In this document: one piece after another, positions 37,293-47,640 of the stretch
Layout: every line of letters starts with the position of its first letter
How positions within the stretch are numbered: the first letter of the stretch is position 1
IMG/VR virus record: IMGVR_UViG_3300034082_001419
Coordinates: 1 to 64,000 of that record
Length of the DNA: 64,000 nucleotides
Reading direction: 5' to 3' (one strand)
From: a virus
Translations under genes and position numbers: made by a program
The notes under the pieces: model-generated
What the model was told of the DNA's origin: nothing
Seen by the model: only the letters and a program-made list of their open reading frames with translations
Database searches by the model: none

Positions 37293-40234
37293 TATCTATT
37301 ACTATTAAAGATTTCATTATTAGAATTAGTAGTTGTTTGCCAATATAAAGGAGCTTCTGCTCTTATATTTTCAAGATCTTGTCCTGTAGATACTTGATCA
37401 CTAACTGTTTTTAAAATATATTTATTCTTTTGTGGATCCCATTGTTTAAAGTTTATTTCATATCTATATCCACCCAAAATATTATCTTTTTCAAATTTAA
37501 TATTATTCATATGACTATCATCAGTTGGATCATTAAGTACAACTGGTTCTTTGCTGTAATTAACATGTGCTTGAAATGGAGTAGTTTTTGTTGCTTCATA
37601 TATACTATTATTCCATTTATTTTCATCAGCCGTCATTGATATACCATTTTCAGCAATGTATCTAGCCAACTTTGGACTTATAGTGCCAGCACCTCTTTTA
37701 TAAGTTTTACCTTCACCTGATTCAGTATATGTATGTTTCTTCAACCATTCAGAATCTGGATAAATAATCATTGCTCCTTTACCAGCTTTATTTTGTGCTA
37801 GTGGTTGTGCAGCAAGTCTGAATCCTCTAAATTTTCCACCTGGTTCAGATGTCTCTTTAAACATTTCTTGTAATAATGCTTTACCTTCTTTGTTTCTTTT
37901 TGCACCTGATATTGTAGGACCAACAAATGATACATCAACATCAGCATCAAAATCAAGATTATTTATATCTCTTTTAAAACCTTCATATCCAAATGAACCA
38001 ACTGAAGTTCTATCATCTGGATAAACAGTAAGCCCATGTTCACCTATAGTAGTTAAACCTGCATCTTTAGCTTGACCAACTGCTGTTAATTGTGGTGGTA
38101 AAGAAGTAAATTTTACACCAGTAGATCCATATGCTTTATGTATTGCTGTTTTAAGTTCATCATACAAATCAGGTACATTTTTTTTAACTGTTTGAGGTCT
38201 AGTATCTTGAATATCATATACATTTAATATAGCTGGTTTATTTGAAGCAATTAAATCATGAATATTTGTTAAGCCTGTTACTGTTCTACCTATCTTTTTT
38301 GCAAATTCAGCTTTACTTAATAATGAACCCTTATCATCATACATTTTTTCAACATAATTTTTTAAATCTTTGTCAATTGTTTTTTTAACATGATCTACAA
38401 CAGCTTTTTGAGATCCTCTTCTCCAATCATGTAAATCAGATACGTATGTATAATAATCATTTAATTCATTATTATACCTGCTCATTTGTTGACCAACTGC
38501 ATCAAATCCTTTTACGCCTTTATCATAATTCTGCTTAATAATTTGTTGAAAACCATTTGTAATTTGTTTTAACTTAGAAGAACCTAATGTTTTTGTAATA
38601 AGTTTATATGGATCAGATTGTAATTGTTCATTTAATTTATCTGCAGTCATGCCTGAATTACGGAATATAGTTTTTAAGTCATCATTAGATAATTTACCTT
38701 GTTTTTGTAAATCTCTAATAGATGTAAGCATATTTGTAACATATGGTACTACTTTATCAGTAACTTGAGTACTTGTATATTTAGCTGATTGCTCACTTAA
38801 ATTTACAATATCAGCTGATGCACCTTTACCTTTAAATCTTGTAGTAAGTAAGTTAGCTTCATCTTTTTGTACTGCTTGACCATAATAAGGGCTGTTTGGA
38901 TCATTATCTCTTTCCCAACCACCTGTTGCAATTCTTTCTTTATCAATTTCTGTTTGACGTGCAATGTTTGCTGCTCTTTCTCTACCAGCATTGGCAGAAG
39001 CAACTTCTTGCATTCTATATTGATGAGCCATTGCTTGTACAGCAAATGGATTAGCATTTATATCTTGTTTAGCATTACTATATGCAAATACATTTGCGGC
39101 TTCACCTAAATCTTTTTGCATTAATCTAGATGCCATACCAGCATCAACTTTATATCTTAATGATTCAATATCACCATAAGGATTTTCAAATCCTGTACTT
39201 GTTGATAATGTACCAGATTTTTCAGATAATGATTTTACTGTATTATCAGTATTTGTTAATACTGCATTATTTATTTCTTTTGCTTGTTTTAGTCTTGATA
39301 AGTAATCATTAGAACCTGGTGTTGAATTATTATCTTCTATAGCTTTTTCAACATCACTAGCTTTTTTATTATAAACTTTATTGTTTTGTTCAAGTTTTAC
39401 TAATCTTGCTTCATTTTCAGCTTTAAGCATTTTATAACTCTCAGTAAGATAACTCATTTCAGCAGCATTATTATCTCCACCAAATTGAGCAGCATTTGAA
39501 TATGCATAATCTTTTCTATTTACATATGCTTGAGTTTTATAAACATCCATTACTGCAGGATCAGATCCAAGTGTTGCTTCAAATAAATGAGATAGTTTTG
39601 GTATTAATTGCTCACCATTTTTAGTCTTAACAATCCATTTACCGTCAGGACTAAAATCAACAGTTTCAACAGATAATCCAGCATCTTTAGCAATCTTTTG
39701 AGCTTTTTCCATTACATTTACATAAGGAGTATAGCTAACATTTTGCATATTCATTGTTTGCTCAAGTGAAGAGTTTTTAAATTCTTCAGTCATGTAATCA
39801 ATTGCTTTTACACCATCAGCCCAGTATTGTGATCTTTGTTTTTCATCTCTGTTATTTTTCAAACCCATCCCGTATTCTCTTTGACTATTTTTATTTTTAG
39901 TCCAAGCCATATCTTTCATAAGATGTTTATCTTCATAGAATGGTTTAAATACCTGTTGAGCTTGAGTAACATTTTGTTCAAGTGATAAATCTAAACCGGA
40001 AACACGTTTAAGATTAAAATCAATAGATTTAATTAATTCATCTTTTTTCTTAAGATTATCACCATGTGTTAAGTCAGCATAAAAATATTGACCATATACA
40101 TTGCTTAATGCTTTATAGTTTGTATCATATTGATTTTGTTTAGTCTGCAAAGCATTTGCATAAAAGTTTAAATCAGGTTGAAATGGTTGAAACTGAGGTA
40201 TATAATCGGTCACGCCCTGGATGTAAGTCGCCAT
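37292..40234 (-). CDS. Conserved large late protein, 980 aa
   Basis: The N-terminus (V-T-D-Y-I-P-Q-F-Q-P-F-Q-P-D-L-N-F-Y-A) resembles, from memory, a protein that recurs in crAss-like and related Bacteroidota phages next to the giant proteins. The rest is mostly helical with Gln/Lys/Asn-rich coiled-coil regions (about 260-330 and 410-450) and no enzyme motif that I can see. The stop overlaps the start of the 1915-residue gene at base 37292. Likely an internal virion or cargo protein. Confidence 0.6.
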   Translation of the reverse strand: MATYIQGVTDYIPQFQPFQPDLNFYANALQTKQNQYDTNYKALSNVYGQYFYADLTHGDNLKKKDELIKSIDFNLKRVSGLDLSLEQNVTQAQQVFKPFYEDKHLMKDMAWTKNKNSQREYGMGLKNNRDEKQRSQYWADGVKAIDYMTEEFKNSSLEQTMNMQNVSYTPYVNVMEKAQKIAKDAGLSVETVDFSPDGKWIVKTKNGEQLIPKLSHLFEATLGSDPAVMDVYKTQAYVNRKDYAYSNAAQFGGDNNAAEMSYLTESYKMLKAENEARLVKLEQNNKVYNKKASDVEKAIEDNNSTPGSNDYLSRLKQAKEINNAVLTNTDNTVKSLSEKSGTLSTSTGFENPYGDIESLRYKVDAGMASRLMQKDLGEAANVFAYSNAKQDINANPFAVQAMAHQYRMQEVASANAGRERAANIARQTEIDKERIATGGWERDNDPNSPYYGQAVQKDEANLLTTRFKGKGASADIVNLSEQSAKYTSTQVTDKVVPYVTNMLTSIRDLQKQGKLSNDDLKTIFRNSGMTADKLNEQLQSDPYKLITKTLGSSKLKQITNGFQQIIKQNYDKGVKGFDAVGQQMSRYNNELNDYYTYVSDLHDWRRGSQKAVVDHVKKTIDKDLKNYVEKMYDDKGSLLSKAEFAKKIGRTVTGLTNIHDLIASNKPAILNVYDIQDTRPQTVKKNVPDLYDELKTAIHKAYGSTGVKFTSLPPQLTAVGQAKDAGLTTIGEHGLTVYPDDRTSVGSFGYEGFKRDINNLDFDADVDVSFVGPTISGAKRNKEGKALLQEMFKETSEPGGKFRGFRLAAQPLAQNKAGKGAMIIYPDSEWLKKHTYTESGEGKTYKRGAGTISPKLARYIAENGISMTADENKWNNSIYEATKTTPFQAHVNYSKEPVVLNDPTDDSHMNNIKFEKDNILGGYRYEINFKQWDPQKNKYILKTVSDQVSTGQDLENIRAEAPLYWQTTTNSNNEIFNSNR

Positions 40235-40278
40235 AATATTAATGTTTGTCTATACTGTAAATATATTAAAATTTTATA

Positions 40279-40310
40279 AGTTTACTAAACTTAAAAAGTT
40301 TAGGTAAACT
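40279..40310 (-). terminator. Hairpin overlapping the end of the 883-residue gene
   Basis: AGTTTAC (40279-40285) pairs with GTAAACT (40304-40310) and inner AAACTT (40287-40292) with AAGTTT (40296-40301). Read on the - strand it includes the stop codon and is followed by an A/T-rich run without a long T tract. It may be a weak terminator or an RNA-processing or stability element between the 883- and 980-residue genes. Confidence 0.45.
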
Positions 40311-42951
40311 GGAAAGGGAATACATTTGAACCCATTACATAAGCCATTTGAACTGCTCCACCTTTTTTACTTTTTTTCCCAACACCACCATACATATCGG
40401 GCATACCAGTACTTCCTGAACTACCTTGTTGCTGCATATAATTATCAATCATTTTAGCTTGTACTCTTTCTGGTAAACCACTTGCATTAACTTTATTTGC
40501 ATATGTTAATAGATCTTCATTATATGTTGGAGGAATACCCTCTTTACCTTTAGTAAAATGCATTCTACCACCACTTCTTGGATCTACTGCATACTGAGGA
40601 TACATTTGATTCATTGCATCTGTTTGCATCATATTAGTAACTCCAGTATTGTATGCTTGACCAAGATTATGTCTTAATGCACGTTTAGTATTTTTAAACT
40701 GTTGATTAGCAATTACATTTTGATCATATAACTGTTTATTCTGTGCTTGATTAAATCTTTGTGCTTCATTCATTATTTGAGCATTATTACCTTCAAACTG
40801 ATTAGCAACACCAACATTTTGATTATTGTATCTTGAAAGTGTATCAGCTGCTTGTTTTGCACCTTGTCCTTGGATAGATGCTGATCTAGCAGATAATGCT
40901 TGTGGTCCTGTAAACTGAGCTAATGCTTGATTAGCAATATTAGCTTGTTCAGATTGTTGAGCTAATTCTCTTGTAGGATCATAAAATGTAGGAGTCATTA
41001 ACTCAGGTTCATATCTTGCTGCCCATGGTAAAGCTTTTTGTACATCAAAATAATCAGTAGCAGCAAGTCCCATATTTACTTTATCTTGTAACCACCATTC
41101 AGGATTTCTTTGATAAGGAGCTTCAGGTATTTCTTCTTGACCTGCTGCTGGTTGTTCAACAGGTCTACCTTCAACATCAGTTTCTACAAATTCACTTTCT
41201 GCAGGTTTATTATAACTTGATAATTGTTCTCCAGTAGTATTTGTATATGCTCTATCAATTGGAGATATTCTAGCATTTGCTTGCTTTATTTCATCAGCAA
41301 CTCCAGTTTCATAACCTTTCCAATTAGCTAATGCAGCTTGTTCTTCTTTTGTAAGCTTTTCTTTATTAGTTAATGCATCTGTAAAACCTTGAAATGTTGC
41401 TTGTTCTAATGCAGTATTATCTAATGGAATACCAACTTTATTAAATGCTTTATTTAAATCAGTTATATCACTTGATTTATACTTGTCATACATTTGTTTT
41501 GCTTCAGTAAGTTTTATTGGTTCACCATTATCATTTAATACTTTTTTAGCAACCATTTGTTCAGGAGTTAATAATTTACCTGTTGGAGCATCTTCAAAGT
41601 ATCTTGCTTTTATACCGTAAGCTTGTAATGCCATATTTCTTTTTTGATGTTTAGCAAATGCATCTCTTATTTCCTCATCTTTAAAATCTTTTTTACTAAA
41701 GTCTTCATAAGTTTTACTTGTTTTACCAGATTTACCTTTGTATTTAGATACATCTTTAATTGCTGCTCTTGTATAATTACCAAGTACTTTTGTAAACTCA
41801 GGCGTATTGATAGATTTATTCATATCTCTAAACTGAGAAGCAATTTCTTGAGAATCATTCCATGTAGATTTTAAATCTTCTCCTGTATATGGATCAACAG
41901 CTTTAGTTTTTTGAGTCAATTTTTTATATTTACCATCTGGCATTACAATATAAACTGGTTTCTTACCTGCTTTAGCAAACTGTTCATTTCTTGCAGTAGA
42001 ATATTCTTCTTCAGTTTTATAATCTCCTCTGTTAATTACAACTGCACCTTCTGGAATATCATATTTTACTTCACCTTTACTTTGGTATCTAGTTAATGAA
42101 CCACCATTTCTATATAATTGATCTCCAGAAAAGTTTCTTGGTGAATTATAATCTCCAGTCATCATACCATATTGAGCCATTGGAGGCATTTCCATTGCTT
42201 CTTCTTGTGGATTCTGCATACCTGGACCTTGCTCCATCATTTCTTCTTCAGGAGATTGTTCACCCATACCTTGATTCTCATATGGATTATTCATTGCTTG
42301 ATTATTAATCTGAGCTTGTGGTTTAGCTTTTTGAGGTATCAAGTCTTCTTCTTTTATACCCATTTGTTGCATATATGGTTGAGCAACTTCTGGTATACCT
42401 TGTGGAAAACCTTTTTTACTTTCTTGAGCTAAAGCTAATGCACCTAGTTTAAGATTAATATTCTTAATCATTAACTCAGCAGTCTTTTTATCTACCTTAT
42501 CTGAGTTAGGATCTTCTAATATAGTTCTATACTTATTGATATCATATGGTTTTGCTAATTCAGCAGGAGTATATGAACCAGATTTTTTACCAAATTTTGT
42601 AAGTATCTCAGGATCACTAATCTTCATGGCAGCAGTATCACTGAAGATAAATGTACCGTCAGGCAAATTTAATGCAGTTCCACCTTTACTATGTCTCTTA
42701 CCTCCAATAAGCATATGCTCAGTAAATCCATCACCATTGATATCACCAAATGCAGATTCACCTTTTTCAGCTTCTAGATTTGCTTCATCTCTTGGAACTT
42801 CTTTTAAATATCTAGTATTTTCAAGATGTCTTGATGCAGCATTCATATCAGCTCCACCAAAACTTATTACTTGCTTATTTAAATTGTTACCTGTAAAACC
42901 TCCCGTTTTAGCTTGTGGTAATCCTTTAGTTATTTTTACTTTAAAGTACAT
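40300..42951 (-). CDS. Gly-Gly-motif virion protein, 883 aa
   Basis: Opens with K-G-L-P-Q-A-K-T-G-G-F and then a domain with G-D-I-N-G-D-G, G-G-K-R-H-S-K-G-G-T and L-N-L-P-D-G-T-F-I-F (about 70-115), seen in structural proteins of Bacteroidota phages. The middle is acidic/Gln-rich (about 215-265, many Met/Pro/Gln/Glu) and the C-terminal third is a Gln/Asn/Ala helical region. A lone R-A-L-R-H-N-L-G segment precedes a G-rich end. No enzyme motif seen. Together with the next two genes it forms a family of Gly-Gly-punctuated late proteins. Confidence 0.55.
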   Translation of the reverse strand: MYFKVKITKGLPQAKTGGFTGNNLNKQVISFGGADMNAASRHLENTRYLKEVPRDEANLEAEKGESAFGDINGDGFTEHMLIGGKRHSKGGTALNLPDGTFIFSDTAAMKISDPEILTKFGKKSGSYTPAELAKPYDINKYRTILEDPNSDKVDKKTAELMIKNINLKLGALALAQESKKGFPQGIPEVAQPYMQQMGIKEEDLIPQKAKPQAQINNQAMNNPYENQGMGEQSPEEEMMEQGPGMQNPQEEAMEMPPMAQYGMMTGDYNSPRNFSGDQLYRNGGSLTRYQSKGEVKYDIPEGAVVINRGDYKTEEEYSTARNEQFAKAGKKPVYIVMPDGKYKKLTQKTKAVDPYTGEDLKSTWNDSQEIASQFRDMNKSINTPEFTKVLGNYTRAAIKDVSKYKGKSGKTSKTYEDFSKKDFKDEEIRDAFAKHQKRNMALQAYGIKARYFEDAPTGKLLTPEQMVAKKVLNDNGEPIKLTEAKQMYDKYKSSDITDLNKAFNKVGIPLDNTALEQATFQGFTDALTNKEKLTKEEQAALANWKGYETGVADEIKQANARISPIDRAYTNTTGEQLSSYNKPAESEFVETDVEGRPVEQPAAGQEEIPEAPYQRNPEWWLQDKVNMGLAATDYFDVQKALPWAARYEPELMTPTFYDPTRELAQQSEQANIANQALAQFTGPQALSARSASIQGQGAKQAADTLSRYNNQNVGVANQFEGNNAQIMNEAQRFNQAQNKQLYDQNVIANQQFKNTKRALRHNLGQAYNTGVTNMMQTDAMNQMYPQYAVDPRSGGRMHFTKGKEGIPPTYNEDLLTYANKVNASGLPERVQAKMIDNYMQQQGSSGSTGMPDMYGGVGKKSKKGGAVQMAYVMGSNVFPFQFT

Positions 42952-42960
42952 AATACAAAA

Positions 42961-45402
42961 TTATAAATATTCTAATTCTCCTCCATTAGCAATGAAGTCA
43001 TCTATTTCTTCTTGAGTCATATATTGAACATCCTCATCTTCATCTGCAGTACTTCCACCAGTAGCATAAATACCACCACCATATTTAACAACTGCATTAG
43101 AACCCATTTGATCTGGTCTAAATAAACCAGAGTTAGGATCATAATTACCTTTCTTTTTTATATTGCTTACTCCATAATTAGCTTCGGCAGAAGTTGTATT
43201 AGCAAGTAATTGATTCTCTTGTTTTCTTGCATTAATTTTATCAGCAAAATCTAATCCTGCTTTTAATCCATAACCTAGAACTTGACCAGCATCAGATACA
43301 TTTTTACCTAAATTACTTCTATCTCTTTTAAGTAAGTAATCTTGAGAATATGCTGTATCATCAGTTTTGGTAGCTTCATCAACCAACCCATTATCAGCAT
43401 ATTCACCTTTATTATTCATTATTACACCAGGTTTTTCACCTGTTAATGGATTTTTATAACTTTCATCCATTGTTCCAGGAACTTTTATGTCTGCTGTACC
43501 TTCACCAATACTAAAATTTGGATTTCTTTTTTTAATTACTTTACCAGTAAAGTCAACTGTATCACCTTTGTAATCTTTTTTAGTACCTAATGGATTAGCA
43601 TTTGGATCAAATACATTAGTTTGAGCACCCATTTGAGCTCTGTACAGTTCTGGTACGGCAATGTCACCTCCATATGCATATTGAGTATAATTAATTGGGC
43701 CACCGTATTCTTTATAAGCAGGTCCTTGACGTTTAATTAAAAAATCTTGATATGTATTATCAGCATCTGATGCATTTGAATTATTACCTATTAATGCTTC
43801 AATTTTTTTTGCTGCATTTATTTGATTTTGATTTTCTGGAGTATTAATTAATTCAGGTTTAGTATTTGAATCTGGTATATCTTCATTATTAAATGGTTTA
43901 TATGCAGGCATTTTTTGTTGTATTCTTTTAACTTCTTCTGGATCATTAAATTTATCAACATTATTATTACCTAAAAATCTATTTAATTTAGCATCATCTC
44001 TTGATTCTCTTCTTTGTGCTCTTGCATTCATTGGAGGATAATACGGCATATCACTAGTAGGTGCTGTAGCAGAACTTGTAGGTTGTGAATCAGCAGGTAT
44101 TTCAGGTATCATTCCTGATCTAGTCATATTTGCTCCCCATTGTTTAATACCTGGTATACCTGATCTCATCATCCAATCAGCAACTGGTTGTCTTTTACCT
44201 GTAATATTATCTGGTCCTGCATATTCCCCTGGTACAGGTGGTGTTTTTACTCCTATTGTATTTGTTTTTTCTTCACCTAGTGTTGTTTTACCTGTTGGAG
44301 CTACTGATGGAGTACCGTTATAGTTTACAGTATATGCTTTTGGTCTACCAAATATCCCTCTCTTAGTTACATTAACACTTGTTACTTGTCTACCTGCAAG
44401 ATTAGGAGCTACTGCTCTTTGACCTGTAGCCGTATAATATGGTGAGTTAACTGCTTGAGCATATTGTCTACCTGATCTGCGGGGCATTCTAAAACCACCA
44501 TTTTGATATTGTTCCTGATTAAAATCTATATCAGAATCTTGATACATTTCATCAGCAGATTCATTATCTCCTCCACCTATGAATTTATATAAACCAGCAT
44601 CAGTATCTGTAAAACCACCAAATTGTCTTTCTGGAGCATCATTTTGAATATTCTGATCTTGTGAAAAAATATGTCTTGTATCTTCACCGTATAGTCCTAA
44701 ATGATGATAAGGGTTTTCAAAATCTATTTGTTCTTGTTGTATACCACCTTCTTGAAATGCTCCTACCTGTGGTGCACCATAAGCAGAATTATATTCATCT
44801 TCAGCTTCTTGTTTCATTGCAGCTTCCTGAGCTGTATTTCTAACTGCACCTAAGAATCCTTTTACATGTGATTCTCTACCATTAAGTACATCATCAGCAC
44901 CTGGAGAAGGTGTATCACCACCTTGAGCCATTTTAGCAAACTTAGTATACTGTTTAATAAAACTTCTTTTACTTAAGTTAGTACCACCTTGTCTCATATA
45001 TGTAGCTTCATCTTCTGGAGTATCTTCAGTATCTTCAGGATTTACTTCAACATTATACATTGCTGCTTGTTGTTGCTGTCTTGCTTGTTCTTCAGCAGCT
45101 TGTTGTTCTTCAAGTAAAGCTTGCTCTTCATCTGAATTAGCTTGTTCTTGTTCTGCAGCAACTTGAGTTTCTTCATCTAATTGAGAAGCATCTTCTAAAC
45201 CTAAGTTGTCACTTACATATGAAATATAATCATCAGCTATACTATCTTCAATACCTGCTTGTGAAAGTTCTGCTTTAAGTGAATCCGTATCACCATCAAA
45301 GTCATCAGCTGACATTCTTTGTGATATATAATCAACAATCTGTTCCTGAGTAGGTTGGTTAGTTTGACCACCTGGTTTATATACTCTTACTCTCTTTTTC
45401 AT
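42961..45402 (-). CDS. Gly-Gly-motif virion protein, 813 aa
   Basis: A low-complexity late protein punctuated by short G-G sites (V-Y-K-P-G-G-Q, M-R-Q-G-G-T, F-Q-E-G-G-I, Q-N-G-G-F, Y-A-Y-G-G-D, Y-A-T-G-G-S) in Gln/Glu/Asp-rich disordered sequence. It ends with an acidic module, D-E-D-V-Q-Y-M-T-Q-E-E-I-x2-F-I, also found twice in the next gene product. An R-A-Q-M-G motif (about 590) matches K-A-Q-T-G in that protein and Q-A-K-T-G in the 883-residue one. Probably a structural or cargo-docking protein. Confidence 0.55.
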   Translation of the reverse strand: MKKRVRVYKPGGQTNQPTQEQIVDYISQRMSADDFDGDTDSLKAELSQAGIEDSIADDYISYVSDNLGLEDASQLDEETQVAAEQEQANSDEEQALLEEQQAAEEQARQQQQAAMYNVEVNPEDTEDTPEDEATYMRQGGTNLSKRSFIKQYTKFAKMAQGGDTPSPGADDVLNGRESHVKGFLGAVRNTAQEAAMKQEAEDEYNSAYGAPQVGAFQEGGIQQEQIDFENPYHHLGLYGEDTRHIFSQDQNIQNDAPERQFGGFTDTDAGLYKFIGGGDNESADEMYQDSDIDFNQEQYQNGGFRMPRRSGRQYAQAVNSPYYTATGQRAVAPNLAGRQVTSVNVTKRGIFGRPKAYTVNYNGTPSVAPTGKTTLGEEKTNTIGVKTPPVPGEYAGPDNITGKRQPVADWMMRSGIPGIKQWGANMTRSGMIPEIPADSQPTSSATAPTSDMPYYPPMNARAQRRESRDDAKLNRFLGNNNVDKFNDPEEVKRIQQKMPAYKPFNNEDIPDSNTKPELINTPENQNQINAAKKIEALIGNNSNASDADNTYQDFLIKRQGPAYKEYGGPINYTQYAYGGDIAVPELYRAQMGAQTNVFDPNANPLGTKKDYKGDTVDFTGKVIKKRNPNFSIGEGTADIKVPGTMDESYKNPLTGEKPGVIMNNKGEYADNGLVDEATKTDDTAYSQDYLLKRDRSNLGKNVSDAGQVLGYGLKAGLDFADKINARKQENQLLANTTSAEANYGVSNIKKKGNYDPNSGLFRPDQMGSNAVVKYGGGIYATGGSTADEDEDVQYMTQEEIDDFIANGGELEYL

Positions 45403-45462
45403 ATAATATGTAATATATATTAAATATAATAATTTTTGGTTTACTCAATAAACATTAAAAGT

Positions 45463-47640
45463 TTAATCAAGTTCTTCAACAGTATAACCAGCTTTTCTTA
45501 ATAATTCAATTGTATGATCATCTAACTCATCTTCCCAGGCTTCAGTTATACCACCTTGTTCATATGCTTTTTTACCAAAATTAAAGTTTCCTGATTTTAA
45601 TCTCTGTAACTCATTAAATTGTCTTTCAGTTACTAAACCATTTTGATTTTTAACTGATCCAATCAAGTCTTTATAAAACTTTTTATTTGTAGGTGAAAGA
45701 GCTTTACTATCAAATGTACCTAAAAGTTGAGTATAATAGTCAGGATTTTTTATTTCATATTTTGACATATTCATACTTCCTAGACCTGCTTGTACAGGAG
45801 CATTTGTTGTAGATTGGGTAGGAATTTTTTTATATCCCTGTAACCAATGTTGTTTATAAATATTAACATTAGGATCATTAAATAAAACAGGTTTATTGCC
45901 TGGTGTTGTAATTTCATAGCCAAAATTTTCCATTGGAGATACACCATGAGTATCAAAATTTGGCATATTATGAGAATTAGTTACTTCAACCATGTGTGGA
46001 CCTTCAAATTTATTCCAGTTCCATACCCTATTATTTTTTTCACCAGCAAATGATGTCTTATCAATTACTTCTTGAGGAAACTTATATTTTCTAGCATCAA
46101 ATGGAACACCTTGACTATAATATGTTTCTTCAAATGCTTTATTGCTAAAACTTGGATCATATATATCTACTTGATTACTTCTAAATACACCTGATTTTTT
46201 TGCATCTTCTAAACCTTTTTTACCTAACATTCTATATGCTGATTCAGGATTTGGTTTAAATGCGTATGGATTTATTTTATATGCATTAGACAATAAACCT
46301 GTTTCTGTTCCTAATGTTTTACCTAAATACCTAACACCTGGTTTTATTCCTAATCTAACTGCATCATCAAGTAATCCTGAACCTGGTGCAAATCTTAATG
46401 CTTCTAACGCTGCATCACCATATTTACCTCTGTAAGCATTTCTTACAACTTTATCACCTGCATCTAAAAGATTTAATGAACTATTTATTGTATTACCAAC
46501 AAGATTTCTACCTTGAACTACACCTGGATCAATACCAGCCATACGCATCTCATTAATATTATGAGGCATGTTTTCCGCACCTCCACCTGATATTGCATAT
46601 TCTGCTGCAGTCATTGGATTAGTAACATATTCCCATGCTCTATTTGAATTACTTTGTTCAGGTGTTGCTTGCATCATATCAGGACCAGGTCTATCTTGTT
46701 GACCTACCCCTGCAAATGACCATTGTTGATTAGCAACATTTTCTAAATCTGCATTAGTAACTGGTATACCTTTTTCTTTACCAAAATCTTTTAGTTTTTG
46801 TTGTTCAGTAATAATTTTATCTTGTGTTTTTTCATATTTAGATTTATCAGTAACTTTAAAATTTTTATCAAAAGCTTGTTGTGCTTGTTTTTGTTTTGCA
46901 GTAAGTTGAACTTTTTTCTTTTCAACTGGTGTAGAACTCCAACCTGTATTAGATTGAGCATCTTGATCTCTTATATCTCTATTAAATGTTTTTACTGTTT
47001 TACCAGTTTGTGCTTTAACTAGTTCATGTTGTACATAGCCTCCTATTTCATATTCAGGTTCTTCATCTACTTCATAACCTGCTTCTTTATATGCTTGTAT
47101 CTCTTCATCAGTAAGATCCATATATTCATCTTCATTTTCCCCACCGTCTTCTTTAGTAGGTAGATTAAAACCATAGTTTAATTCATAGTGACTTAATGGA
47201 TTTGGATTAAGATTAATTAGGCCTAGTTTAGAACCACCTGATTTAAACTTTGAGTTAGGGTCAAATATCTTACTCTTTTTATTTTTAAACAATTTATTCT
47301 TAGTGAATAGTTTATTAGTAGCAGATATATTACTAGAGTACTTCTTGCTTTGAAGAGTACCACCTTTTCTTACCATTGGTGTTTCATCTACATAATCTGC
47401 ATCAGGAAAATTATAATCTTGACCAGGTTGCATCATAGAACCAGGACCAACATTAGGTTGAGCCCATACAGGATAATTAACTCCTTCCATAGTTATATCA
47501 TTACCAGGTATTCTAGTCTTTTGTCCTGGATATTTCCACTGACCTGCAGGATCAGTTATTATGTCTCTTGGTTTACCCGGTGCTTTTGCTTTACCTAATT
47601 CTGATACAGCTTTAGATAATACTTTTTTATTAAATCCCAT
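45463..47640 (-). CDS. Gly-Gly-motif virion protein with possible ART-like region, 725 aa
   Basis: The N-terminal part (D-I-T-M-E-G-V-N-Y-P-V, P-G-Q-D-Y-N-F-P) resembles conserved starts of Bacteroidota phage late proteins. It has two copies of an acidic module, T-D-E-E-I-x2-Y-K-E-A-G-Y (about 175-200) and T-I-E-L-L-R-K-A-G-Y-T-V at the C-terminus. Residues about 465-600 (A-Y-R-M-L-G-K-K-G-L-E-D-A-K-K-S-G, later Y-Y-S-Q-G-V-P-F-D-A-R) recall the start of ADP-ribosyltransferase-like toxin domains. That reading is weak. It starts at the base where the tail gene ends (overlap of one base). Confidence 0.5.
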   Translation of the reverse strand: MGFNKKVLSKAVSELGKAKAPGKPRDIITDPAGQWKYPGQKTRIPGNDITMEGVNYPVWAQPNVGPGSMMQPGQDYNFPDADYVDETPMVRKGGTLQSKKYSSNISATNKLFTKNKLFKNKKSKIFDPNSKFKSGGSKLGLINLNPNPLSHYELNYGFNLPTKEDGGENEDEYMDLTDEEIQAYKEAGYEVDEEPEYEIGGYVQHELVKAQTGKTVKTFNRDIRDQDAQSNTGWSSTPVEKKKVQLTAKQKQAQQAFDKNFKVTDKSKYEKTQDKIITEQQKLKDFGKEKGIPVTNADLENVANQQWSFAGVGQQDRPGPDMMQATPEQSNSNRAWEYVTNPMTAAEYAISGGGAENMPHNINEMRMAGIDPGVVQGRNLVGNTINSSLNLLDAGDKVVRNAYRGKYGDAALEALRFAPGSGLLDDAVRLGIKPGVRYLGKTLGTETGLLSNAYKINPYAFKPNPESAYRMLGKKGLEDAKKSGVFRSNQVDIYDPSFSNKAFEETYYSQGVPFDARKYKFPQEVIDKTSFAGEKNNRVWNWNKFEGPHMVEVTNSHNMPNFDTHGVSPMENFGYEITTPGNKPVLFNDPNVNIYKQHWLQGYKKIPTQSTTNAPVQAGLGSMNMSKYEIKNPDYYTQLLGTFDSKALSPTNKKFYKDLIGSVKNQNGLVTERQFNELQRLKSGNFNFGKKAYEQGGITEAWEDELDDHTIELLRKAGYTVEELD

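Noticed and set aside
42536-43015. A 159-residue + strand reading frame opposite the 883-residue late gene
   Set aside because: It lies antisense inside a long continuous - strand gene and has the composition of a mirror reading frame, with no independent motif or start context.
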